In this document: positions 45,465 to 53,466 of the stretch, in pieces
Layout: each line of letters begins with the position of its first letter
Numbering within the stretch: the first letter of the stretch is position 1
Assembly (NCBI GenBank): GCA_944376795.1
Contig: CALWDW010000011.1
Location: 1-55,554, forward strand
DNA from: an uncultured Christensenellaceae bacterium
Lineage (GTDB): Bacteria; Bacillota; Clostridia; Christensenellales; UMGS416
DNA length: 55,554 bases
Reading direction: 5' to 3'
The notes under the pieces: model-generated
What the model saw: only the letters and a program-made list of their open reading frames with translations
Told to the model about the DNA's origin: nothing
Databases searched by the model: none
Translations under genes and position numbers: made by a program

Positions 45465-47297
45465 ATGGAATCCATCAAGCCACCCAAGAAACCCATAATT
45501 TCCTACTACATCCTGGCCATGGTCATCCTGCTGGCATTGAATGCCTTTGTCTTCCCCCTCTTCACCTCGGTGCAGGTGGAGGAAGTGCCCTACAGCACCT
45601 TCCTGACCATGCTGGAGGAGGGCCAGATCAAGACCGTGGAGGTCAACGACACCCAGATCGCCTTCCTCCCCGCCGATGAGGAGGACCGCCACATCTACAC
45701 CACCGGTCTATGGGACGACCCAGACCGCACAGAGCGGCTGCTGGAAGCCGATGTGGAGTTCGGTCAGGTTATTCCCCAAGAAAATTCGCCGCTGATGAAT
45801 TTTCTCCTCTCCTGGGTAGGACCCATTCTGCTCTTTGTTGTCATCGGCCAGCTTCTCTCTCGCTGGATGATGAAAAAGATGGGCGGCCCCAACGCCATGT
45901 CCTTCGGCAAGAGCAACGCCAAAATTTACGTGGAAGCCAAAACCGGCAAGACTTTTGCCGATGTCGCCGGACAGGACGAGGCCAAGGAGGCCCTCACCGA
46001 GATCGTGGACTTCCTCCACAATCCCCAGCGGTATAAGAACATCGGCGCCCGGCTGCCCAAGGGCGTGCTCCTGGTGGGCCCGCCGGGAACCGGCAAAACC
46101 CTCCTGGCCCAGGCCGTGGCCGGAGAGGCCAACGTCCCCTTCTTCTCCATCTCCGGCTCGGAGTTTGTAGAGATGTTTGTAGGCATGGGCGCGGCCCGGG
46201 TGCGGGACCTGTTCAAGCAGGCCGCCGAAAAGGCCCCCTGCATCGTATTCATTGACGAAATCGACGCCATCGGCAAGAAGCGGGACACCCAGGGCGTGGG
46301 AGGCAACGACGAACGGGAACAAACCCTCAACCAGCTTCTCACCGAGATGGACGGCTTCGACGGCGGCAAGGGCGTGGTCATCCTGGCGGCCACCAACCGC
46401 CCCGAGACCCTGGACAAGGCCCTGCTGCGGCCCGGTCGTTTTGACCGGCGGATCCCGGTGGAGCTTCCCGACCTGGGCGGCCGGGAGGCTATCCTGCGGG
46501 TCCACGCCGCCAAAATCAAGACCGAACCCAATATTGACTATGGCGTCATTGCCCGGGCCACCGCCGGCGCCTCCGGCGCAGAGTTGGCCAATATCGTCAA
46601 CGAGGCCGCGCTCCTGGCAGTACGCAGCCATCGGGACACCGTCCGCCAGAGCGACCTGGAGGAGTCGGTGGAGACGGTGATCGCCGGCTACCAGCGCAAG
46701 AGCGCCGTCATCAGCCCCGAGGAAAAGCGCATCGTCGCCTACCACGAAATCGGTCACGCCCTGGTGGCCGCCCTGCAGAGCCACTCCGCCCCGGTACACA
46801 AGATCACCATCGTCCCCCGCAGCAACGGCGCCCTGGGCTATACCATGCAGGTCCCCGAGGAGGAGAGCAATCTCATGAGCCGGGAAGAGGCCCTGGCCCG
46901 GATGGCCACCCTTACCGGCGGACGAGCCGCCGAGGAGCTGATCTTCCACTCCATCACCAGCGGCGCCTCCGGGGACATCGAGCAGGCCACCCGCCTGGCC
47001 CGGTCCATGGTCACCCGCCTGGGCATGAGCGAGGCCTTTGACATGATGGCACTGGAGACCGGCGGCGGCAGCTATCTGGGCGGGGACGCCTCCCTCCTCT
47101 GCGCTCCCCAGACCGCCGAGAAGGCCGACGCCGAGGTCCTGGCCCTGATCCGCGCGGCCCATGACAAGGCTCGCGCCCTGCTGAGCGAACACCTGGATAA
47201 GCTTCACACCCTAGCCGCCTTCCTCCTGGAAAAGGAAAGCATCACCGGGGAAGAATTCATGGAGCTCCTGAACCGTTCCCAGGCCATCCAAGGGTAA
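45465..47297 (+). CDS. ftsH: ATP-dependent zinc metalloprotease FtsH
   Basis: A 610-residue membrane AAA+ protease. Two membrane helices (~11-33 and ~110-130) flank an extracytoplasmic domain. Walker A GPPGTGKT is at 205-212, Walker [13 protein letters not shown], then [13 protein letters not shown] [10 protein letters not shown] and the second region of homology [19 protein letters not shown]. The zinc site is H427-EIG-H431. It degrades damaged membrane and short-lived regulatory proteins as a hexamer. AAGGAGG lies about 12 bases before the ATG. It is monocistronic with its own terminator. Confidence 0.97.
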   Translation: MESIKPPKKPIISYYILAMVILLALNAFVFPLFTSVQVEEVPYSTFLTMLEEGQIKTVEVNDTQIAFLPADEEDRHIYTTGLWDDPDRTERLLEADVEFGQVIPQENSPLMNFLLSWVGPILLFVVIGQLLSRWMMKKMGGPNAMSFGKSNAKIYVEAKTGKTFADVAGQDEAKEALTEIVDFLHNPQRYKNIGARLPKGVLLVGPPGTGKTLLAQAVAGEANVPFFSISGSEFVEMFVGMGAARVRDLFKQAAEKAPCIVFIDEIDAIGKKRDTQGVGGNDEREQTLNQLLTEMDGFDGGKGVVILAATNRPETLDKALLRPGRFDRRIPVELPDLGGREAILRVHAAKIKTEPNIDYGVIARATAGASGAELANIVNEAALLAVRSHRDTVRQSDLEESVETVIAGYQRKSAVISPEEKRIVAYHEIGHALVAALQSHSAPVHKITIVPRSNGALGYTMQVPEEESNLMSREEALARMATLTGGRAAEELIFHSITSGASGDIEQATRLARSMVTRLGMSEAFDMMALETGGGSYLGGDASLLCAPQTAEKADAEVLALIRAAHDKARALLSEHLDKLHTLAAFLLEKESITGEEFMELLNRSQAIQG

Positions 47298-47316
47298 TCC
47301 TGCGTTTTCCCCGTCG

Positions 47317-47354
47317 CCCCGGAAGAAAGCTCGGCTTTCTCCGGGGTGTTTTTT
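47317..47354 (+). terminator. Rho-independent terminator of ftsH
   Basis: CCCCGG-AAGAAAGC pairs with GCTTTCT-CCGGGG, followed by TGTTTTTT. It lies 20 bases after the stop. Confidence 0.9.
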
Positions 47355-47393
47355 GTCCGGCCCATGGTGCGATAGGAAACCCTCCCCCATGGG

Positions 47394-48179
47394 ATGGATC
47401 CCCTCACACCTGGCGCGGTGGACGGCATCGTAAACCTGGGAGAATTCCTCGCCGAAAGGGAGATGGCCCCTGCCAAGGCCGAAATTCGCCAGGTCATGGG
47501 AGAGATCAGCCGCCGCTTTGCCCGGGCCTACCGCTACCTGGCCGCCGCCGCGCCCCTGCTGGAGGAGGCCCAAGGCATTTATGCCGCCGCCCTGCGGCCT
47601 GAATCCTCCCGCCGCTTGGAAGCCCAGTGGATCCAGGACCTGGGCGCCGATACCCTGGCCCCCCAGGCAGGACGGGTACGTCCTCTCTTCGCCAGCGCCG
47701 TCTCCCCCGCCGGTCTCGTCCATACCCTGGACGCCCTGGGAGCCCAGGAGTATTGGCGGATCGTCACCCCCTGGGGCGCCGACACCTCCGCCATCCTGGA
47801 ACGGCTGGGGCAAGCCCTTTCGGAATCCGGCCAGGACGCGGAGCACCTGATGAATCCCCTGCGGCCCCAGCGCGTGGAGCACCTCTATCTGCCGGGACGG
47901 CGGCTGCTTATCACCACCCAAACCCCCGACCACGCCGTGGAAGGCGTGCTCTTCTCCCGCACCCTGGACTTCCTGGAGCTGACCCGTCCCGCCGCCTGGC
48001 AGGCCCAGGAAGATACCCTACGGGATACCCGGCGCCTATTCCGCTTGCTGCTGGACGGAGCGGTGGACGCCCTGCGGGAGGCCAAGGCCCTCCACGATCA
48101 GCTGGAGTCCTTCTATGTGGGCAGTATGGACTTCGCCGCCGTGGAGTCCCGCCTCCGGACGTTCCTGAACGAGGCGTAA
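47394..48179 (+). pseudogene. 5'-truncated PRK06851-like ATPase-family remnant
   Basis: 261 residues remain. The sequence from DPLTPGAVDGIVNLGEF through AEIRQVMGEISRRFARAYRYLAAAAPL to HDQLESFYVGSMDFAAVESR resembles the middle and C-terminal half of PRK06851-type P-loop proteins as I remember them. Those proteins have two ATPase-like halves; the first half with the working P-loop is missing, and in the second half the loop is degenerate (VTPWGADTSAILERL). No ribosome binding site precedes the ATG, which sits 40 bases after the ftsH terminator. I infer a 5'-deleted gene. Confidence 0.55.
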
Positions 48180-48188
48180 ATTTTCTCC

Positions 48189-48702
48189 ATGTCCTCCATG
48201 GCCGCCCAGAGTCAATCGTCTCGCTATGCCCAGAACCGGAACGGAAGCGTGGAAGCCTTCCGGGTCTACCAGTCGGGCACCCATCGCGTCCAGGCCGACG
48301 CCCAGAGCCTCTATCCCTTCATGCCCCTGATGCTGGGCCGGCGCCTCCCCCAAGAGATTGCCGCCAAGCTCATTGCCGGCCTCAAGGAGGAAGGGCGCTT
48401 CCTAACCCCCCTACGGTCTGGCCACCGAAGCCCTCTCCAGCCCCTATTACCAGGACGACGGCTATTGGCGCGGCCCCATCTGGGCCCCGCCCATAGCGCT
48501 CATCATCGAGGGCCTGGCAGACCTGGGAGAGCGTGCCTTCGCCCGGGAACTGGCCCGCCGCTTCTGCGACTGCGTCTGCCGGAGCGGCTTCGCCGAGAAC
48601 TTCGACGCCCGCACCGGCGCGCCGCTTCGGGATCCCGCCTATACCTGGACCAGCAGTGTATTCCTGCTGCTGGCCCACCGCCTGTTGGAAACCACGGATT
48701 GA
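48189..48702 (+). pseudogene. Glycoside-hydrolase C-terminal remnant (trehalase/GH63-like), frameshifted
   Basis: About 170 residues survive of an (alpha/alpha)6 glycoside hydrolase. They read ADAQSLYPFMPLMLGRRLP in one frame, then, after one frame change, YGLATEALSSPYYQDDGYWRGPIWAPPIALIIEGLADLGERAFARELARRF and TGAPLRDPAYTWTSSVFLLLAHRLLE to a TGA at 48700-48702. The break is at a run of six C (48406-48411); removing one C restores a continuous frame. The 5' three-quarters of the gene is absent. It begins ten bases after the preceding remnant. Confidence 0.65.
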
Positions 48703-48721
48703 TCCCGCTTCCCAGGCAAAC

Positions 48722-48765
48722 GAAAGGGGCCGCCTCCCTCCGCAAGGATGGCAGGCGGTCCCTTT
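48722..48765. terminator. Probable bidirectional terminator
   Basis: AAAGGGGCCGCCT pairs with AGGCGGTCCCTTT around a 17-base loop. It lies between convergent gene ends (48702 and 48778). The T-tracts are short (CCCTTTGTTATTT), so strength is uncertain. Confidence 0.6.
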
Positions 48766-48777
48766 GTTATTTCTCTG

Positions 48778-50886
48778 CTAGAGGCTGTGTTCGGTGCGCT
48801 GCAGGATCTCGGCCTGCATGGTGGGGGAAAGGCGGACAAAGTAGTCCGAATAGCCCCCGATCCGCACCACCAGATCCTGGTAGGCCTCGGGCTGGGCCTG
48901 AGCCCAGCGCAGGGTCTCGGCATCCACCCCATTGATTTGCAGCTCGAAGCCGCCCCGGGCCATGTAGACCCGTACCATGGCCAAGATCTTGTCCAGACTT
49001 CCCTCGGTGAAGAGGCGCTTGGCAAACTTCAGATTCACCGCCACCCCGCCGATAAAGGGGGTATGATCCCAGGCGGTGCTGGACAGCAAGGAAACGGTAG
49101 GCCCCCGGCCCTCCCGGCCCTGGGCGGGCCCCGACCCGTCCCCCAGCGGGAAGCCCGCCATGCGTCCGTCGGGGGAAGCGCCGGTCTCCCGTCCCAGCAC
49201 GTCGTGCATGATCCAGCAGAATAGGCTGGGGATCAGCCGCCCGCCCAGGGGGAGCGCGGTATACCGGGCGCATTCCTCCGCCAAAAACTCGGTAATCTCC
49301 CGGACATACCTGTCGGCCTCCTCCCGGCCGTTGCCGTACTTGGGCGCGCCGTGGAGCACCTGCTGCCGCTCCCGCTCGTAGCCCTGCCAATTGGCCTGGG
49401 TCATGGCCCGCAGCTGGGCTATGGTGAAGCGCCGCTCCTTCATCACCAAGGCCTCCACGGCCGCCAGCGCATCGGCGGCATTGGCCAGCCCCACAAAGGA
49501 GGGCATAATCCAATTGTACCGGGCGCCCCCCGCCTCGATATCCCGTCCCCGCTCCAGGCAATCCCGGACAAAGCAGGAGAGCAGCGGATCCACGGTACGG
49601 GTCCGGTCCAGCCGCTTCCGGCTCTCCTCCACGGCGTTGGCCCGGATGCTTTCGGCCAGGTGCTCCTCATAGCGCGCCAGCAGCGCGTCCATGCTGTCGT
49701 ATTCCCGATCCAGTACGTCCATGAGCTTCTGCAGCAGGTTGGTATAGGGGCTGGCCACCCAGCAGTTGGAGGCGCCGATGGGGGTAATCTCCACACAGTT
49801 GCTGTGGATATAGTCGCAGGCCTCCCTGGGAGAGAGCCCGTAGCGCACCAGCCCGGCCTGGATCACCTCGTCGTTGAACAGGGCGGGATGGGAAAAGCCC
49901 TTTCCCAGCAGCGCACAGGCCATGCGCAGGTCTTCCTGGGGCGTATCCTCGGCCACGCAGAGCCCCACCGCCGGATAGACCAGCCCCACGTCCTCAATGA
50001 CCTGCATCAGCATCCGGGTCAGCTCGCCGGTGGTCACCCGGCCCTGGGCGTCCCGCCCGCCCACCATGTAGCCGCTGGACAGGCCATGGGGCACCCGGCG
50101 GTTGATGAGGATGCCCAAGCAGTCCAGCAGCGTCTGGGCCCGCTCCCGGGTCAGGGTTCCCGCCGCAAGATCCGCCTGGTAATAGGCCGCCAGATACCGG
50201 TCGGGCCGCCCCAGCTGGTACTGGAGGTAGGTGGGCTTCATGGGCTTGGCCGACAGGCAGAAGGTCACAAAGTGCACCGCCTGCAGCGCCTCGTGAAAGC
50301 TCTCTGCCGGGTATTCGGGCACCTTATCGCAGATACGCGCCACCTCCAGCAGTTCCGCCCGCCGGCCGGGGTCCTCGGCCTCTCCGGCCATGCGCCGGGC
50401 TTCCTGGGCATAGCGCACCGAAAACCGGGCCACGCCCTCCAGCGCCCGCACGCAGCCCGCGTAGAAGGTATCCTTCTCCAGGTCCCCGGCCCGGGTGAGA
50501 TCCAGCGTCTTCCGGTAGCTCCCGATCCGTTCCCGCAGTCCCGAAAGCCCCAGCTCCAGCACCCGGGCATAGTCGATGGCCATATGGGAATCCTGCCCCA
50601 GCGGCACGCAGGCCGCCGCCATGGCCCCCTGCTCCAGCCGGGCATAGCCCTCCTCCAGCTCCGGAGGAAGGGGCGCCGGGCGTCCCACCAGCAGTTCCCC
50701 CGGCGCAATGCTCACCGGCGCCCGGTCAAAGGCATGGTAGAGGGCGTCGGCATAGCGGTCGGCATAGGGCTTTCGCCCATAGTCCTCCAGATAGCTCTCA
50801 AAAAAGTAATAGGAAAACCCCCGGTAGTCGATCACCGGGTCCAGGGCCGCGTCGCGCAGGGCCCGAATGCGGTTGGCCTCATGCAT
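48778..50886 (-). CDS. Glycyl-radical enzyme of unassigned specificity
   Basis: A 702-residue PFL-like enzyme, shorter than the usual 780-850. The thiyl cysteine C364 and probable general-base E366 are in CDYIHSNCVEITPIGASN; the radical glycine G678 is in VRIGGYSDYF, 24 residues from the end. The C-x-E arrangement is that of the eliminase branch (glycerol, diol, choline, hydroxyproline enzymes) rather than pyruvate formate-lyase. AGGARYNWIMPSFVGLANAADAL and PDGRMAGFPLGDG are further family motifs. The SNCVEI context does not match any characterised member I can recall. The ATG at 50886 follows GAGAGGAAG; a TATAAT -10 is at 50923-50918. No activase, shell protein or dehydrogenase is adjacent. 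Confidence 0.85.
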   Translation of the reverse strand: MHEANRIRALRDAALDPVIDYRGFSYYFFESYLEDYGRKPYADRYADALYHAFDRAPVSIAPGELLVGRPAPLPPELEEGYARLEQGAMAAACVPLGQDSHMAIDYARVLELGLSGLRERIGSYRKTLDLTRAGDLEKDTFYAGCVRALEGVARFSVRYAQEARRMAGEAEDPGRRAELLEVARICDKVPEYPAESFHEALQAVHFVTFCLSAKPMKPTYLQYQLGRPDRYLAAYYQADLAAGTLTRERAQTLLDCLGILINRRVPHGLSSGYMVGGRDAQGRVTTGELTRMLMQVIEDVGLVYPAVGLCVAEDTPQEDLRMACALLGKGFSHPALFNDEVIQAGLVRYGLSPREACDYIHSNCVEITPIGASNCWVASPYTNLLQKLMDVLDREYDSMDALLARYEEHLAESIRANAVEESRKRLDRTRTVDPLLSCFVRDCLERGRDIEAGGARYNWIMPSFVGLANAADALAAVEALVMKERRFTIAQLRAMTQANWQGYERERQQVLHGAPKYGNGREEADRYVREITEFLAEECARYTALPLGGRLIPSLFCWIMHDVLGRETGASPDGRMAGFPLGDGSGPAQGREGRGPTVSLLSSTAWDHTPFIGGVAVNLKFAKRLFTEGSLDKILAMVRVYMARGGFELQINGVDAETLRWAQAQPEAYQDLVVRIGGYSDYFVRLSPTMQAEILQRTEHSL

Positions 50887-50975
50887 GGCAAGCTGCTTCC
50901 TCTCTTAGGATGCCCCCATTATAGCAAGCGCGCCATATTTCCGGCTATAGAGGATTTTTTCCGGGGGCGGCATCC

Positions 50976-51004
50976 TTGTCAATGGAGGATTCGGGGAGTA
51001 TAAT
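50976..51004 (+). promoter_or_regulatory. galE promoter
   Basis: TTGTCA (50976-50981), an exact 17-base spacer and TATAAT (50999-51004), a near-consensus sigma-A promoter about 33 bases before the galE ATG. Confidence 0.8.
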
Positions 51005-51036
51005 AGAGGGGAAATCATCGGATAGGAGAGATGCGC

Positions 51037-52056
51037 ATGAAGGTTCTCGTCACAGGCGGCGCCGGCTATATCGGCTCCCACACCTGCCTGGCCCTGCGGG
51101 AAGCAGGCCACACCCCCGTTATTTTGGATTCGCTGGTCAACGGCCGCCCCGAGTATACCCAGGGGTATATTTTTTATCAGGGGGATATCGCCGACGAGGC
51201 GCTCCTGAACCGGATCTTCCAGGAGCAGGGGCCGCTGGACTGCTGCATTCACTTCGCCGCTCGGATCGTGGTGCCCGAGTCGGTGCAGAATCCCTACCTC
51301 TACTACCATGAGAACGTGGCCAAGTCCCTGGAGCTCTTCCGCATCCTGGACTCCCTGGGCATGAAGCGGATCATCTTCTCCTCCTCAGCCTCCATCTACG
51401 GTTCGGTACAGGGGGACGACTACGCCGTCACCGAGGACGCGCCCAAGGATCCCTCCAGCCCCTATGCCCGGACCAAGCTCATGATGGAGATGGTGCTGGA
51501 GGATACCAGCCGCGCCATGGGCTTCAAGGGCATCGCCCTGCGCTACTTCAATCCCATCGGCGCCGATCCCCAGATGCGGGTCGGCCCCTATGATCCCAAT
51601 CCCACCCACGTGCTGGGCACCATGGTGACCTGCGCCCTCACCGGCCGCCCCTTCAACGTCACCGGCACCGACTGGCCCACCCGGGACGGCTCGGGCATCC
51701 GGGACTATCTCCACGTCTGGGACCTGGCCAAGGCCCACGTAGCGGCGGTGGAGCACTTTGATTCCGCCTTCGAAAAGATGGGCGGGGACTTCCTCCCCAT
51801 CAACCTGGGCAGCGGCAACGGCTGCACGGTCTTCGAGCTAGCCAACGCCTTTAACGCCGTGTACAGCCGCCTGAAGGGGAAGACCCTCACCATCGGCACC
51901 GCTCCCGCCCGTCCCGGAGACGTGGCCGGCGCCTATGCCAAGCCCGACCGCGCCGCCGAGCTGCTGGAGTGGAAGACCCATCTCACCATCGAGGAGGCCA
52001 TCGAGCACGCCCTGATCTGGACCGAGGTGGAGCGGGTGAAGAAGCTGGGCTACTAG
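51037..52056 (+). CDS. galE: UDP-glucose 4-epimerase
   Basis: A 339-residue extended SDR enzyme that interconverts UDP-glucose and UDP-galactose with bound NAD. Rossmann motif VTGGAGYIGSHTCLALREAGH; HFAARIVVPESVQNP; the SSSASIYG serine and the Y-x-x-x-K pair in PYARTKLMMEM; RYFNPIGADP; RDYLHVWDLAKAHV. ATG 51031 lies too close to AGGAGAG, so I prefer ATG 51037. It would link lacZ-derived galactose to glucose metabolism, although the genes are 40 kb apart. Repeat copy G follows. Confidence 0.94.
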   Translation: MKVLVTGGAGYIGSHTCLALREAGHTPVILDSLVNGRPEYTQGYIFYQGDIADEALLNRIFQEQGPLDCCIHFAARIVVPESVQNPYLYYHENVAKSLELFRILDSLGMKRIIFSSSASIYGSVQGDDYAVTEDAPKDPSSPYARTKLMMEMVLEDTSRAMGFKGIALRYFNPIGADPQMRVGPYDPNPTHVLGTMVTCALTGRPFNVTGTDWPTRDGSGIRDYLHVWDLAKAHVAAVEHFDSAFEKMGGDFLPINLGSGNGCTVFELANAFNAVYSRLKGKTLTIGTAPARPGDVAGAYAKPDRAAELLEWKTHLTIEEAIEHALIWTEVERVKKLGY

Positions 52057-52084
52057 TCCGCTGCGGCGGCGGGTTCTGCCGAGG

Positions 52085-52392
52085 AGGCGGAAACTTGGCG
52101 GGGGAGGGGAACCTTTTGCAAAAGGTTCCCCTCCCCCGAGCCCCCACCCTTCTAAAACTTTTTGGGAGAAGGCTGGGAGTGTATGAAAGGGAACGGCTGC
52201 AATCCGAACGCAGCCGTTCCCTCGTATTTCTAGGCAGTCCATCCCCTTAAGGTTTTGGGGGAAAGGGGTTTGGGGGAGGGGGCCCTTTTGCAAAAGGGCC
52301 CTTTCCCCCAAGGGCCAAGGATTCCGAGGAGGCGAAGTATGCGGGGGAAGGGAACCTTTTGAGAAAGGTTCCCCTCCCCCGCGCCCCCACCC
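52085..52392. repeat. Mosaic palindromic repeat, copy G
   Basis: GAGGAGGCGG, a perfect 40-bp palindrome (52099-52138), CTAAAACTTTTTGGGAG, the GGGAACGGCTGC hairpin (52189-52221, loop AATCCGAAC), a reversed AAGGTTTTGGGGG box, and a second-type hairpin 52270-52311 (GGGGGCCCTTTTG arm). Next are AAGGATTCCGAGGAGGCG and a third hairpin, 52341-52382. The last unit breaks off at CCCCCACCCTT (52393), where a methyltransferase remnant begins. Confidence 0.9.
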
Positions 52393-52714
52393 TTGGCATC
52401 ATCCGCTTCATTACTGCATCGCATGGGCCGGTGATGAACAAAAAGATGGAATCAATGGCAAGGCTCTGGTAATGGGTAAAAGCTATTTTGATGAATCCTA
52501 CTTCAGAATGCCGATGGACGACAGCCAGGTCCTGCTGTGCAATCGCAAAATATCCACCTATGTCAATGCTTTGGCGAAAGCGGGGTTTGTCATCCAGCAG
52601 ATGGTTGAGCAAACCGACGAGGCGACGATGCAGGCCAAAGGCGCGCTGAGCGACAAAGAAAAAAAGGCAAAAATGCTTCCTATTTCGGTTATATTTAAGG
52701 CGAGGAAGCTATGA
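52393..52714 (+). pseudogene. 3' remnant of a SAM-dependent methyltransferase
   Basis: The frame through 52472 reads HPLHYCIAWAGDEQKDGINGK, then KSYFDESYF, then NRKISTYVNALAKAGFVIQQMVEQ and ends PISVIFKARKL. This resembles the last ~105 residues of class I methyltransferases (the C-terminal dimer/beta-hairpin part). The SAM-binding N-terminal half is absent and there is no start codon context at the repeat edge. It is more AT-rich than its neighbours. The repeat abuts it directly, so a rearrangement at the repeat probably removed the 5' part. Confidence 0.65.
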
Positions 52715-53110
52715 AAAAAACTATTAATCGTCTTTCCCTTTCCGTATGCCCATGCAGCCGGAGACAGATCGCCGGCCGGGCAAAATCCCTCGTTCTAGCG
52801 CCCTCTTTGCCAGGGGGGATAACGCCCCTTACGAAGAGAAAGAACGCGCCTCCGTGCGCCCCGGCCGGAAGGGGCAAAAAACGGCAGACGAAAATGCTCC
52901 TTCAAAGCGGATGCCCCTTGTCCCATGGGCGCCTGCGTTCCCGGCTGGCTTGGGTAACCGTCCTTAGCCGGTAAGGGGGCTTACACGACTTGCACAAAAC
53001 TCTTCCCAGAGCAGAACCATACAGAGAATTTCCCGCTTTGCCGGCGTCCTTGCGTCCGTACAGATTTTTTGGATCCTCCGGTGACTTTATCACGGTGGAA
53101 CCCGCCGCTG
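52715..53110. other. Gene-free stretch, nothing recognised
   Basis: About 400 bases with short frames on both strands, none with a convincing ribosome binding site plus recognisable protein. It may hold further decayed sequence following the methyltransferase remnant. Confidence 0.4.
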
Positions 53111-53112
53111 TA

Positions 53113-53121
53113 TGCTATACT
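53113..53121 (+). promoter_or_regulatory. Extended -10 promoter of the thioredoxin operon
   Basis: TGCTATACT at 53113-53121 has the TGn extension with a TATACT -10; no good -35 is visible. It lies 33 bases before the trxA ATG. Confidence 0.5.
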
Positions 53122-53154
53122 CATGCCAGAAACCAACGAAAGGAGCGCTGCAAC

Positions 53155-53466
53155 ATGACTGCACTTTCTGTTCATACTTCAGATTTCGACCGGGAGGTCC
53201 TTTCCTCTTCCCAGCCCGTATTGGTGGATTTCTGGGCCCCCTGGTGCGGCCCCTGCCGGATGTTCGCCCCCATTCTGGACGCCGTCGCCCAGGAGCAGGC
53301 GGGGAAGGTCCGGGTTCTCAAGGTCAACATCGATGAGGAACCTGCCCTGGCCCAACGCTTTGGGGTGAGCAGTATCCCCACTTTGATGCTCTTCAAAAAT
53401 GGCCGCCCGGTTTCCCAGTCCATCGGCGTTCAGCCCAAGACCAGTGTGGAGGCGATGCTGCGATGA
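53155..53466 (+). CDS. trxA: Thioredoxin
   Basis: A 103-residue classic thioredoxin: strand VLVDFWAPWCGPCRMFAPILD with the redox WCGPC pair, VLKVNIDEEPALAQRFGV and the cis-proline SSIPTLMLFKNG. It reduces protein disulfides in the cytosol. GAAAGGAG lies nine bases before the ATG. The stop overlaps the next gene (ATGA), coupling it to the CoA-disulfide reductase; no thioredoxin reductase is adjacent. Confidence 0.94.
   Translation: MTALSVHTSDFDREVLSSSQPVLVDFWAPWCGPCRMFAPILDAVAQEQAGKVRVLKVNIDEEPALAQRFGVSSIPTLMLFKNGRPVSQSIGVQPKTSVEAMLR

Noticed and set aside
52711..52974. Basic 87-codon frame after the methyltransferase remnant
   Set aside because: No ribosome binding site, no recognisable fold, and overlapping frames are equally open; treated as non-coding.
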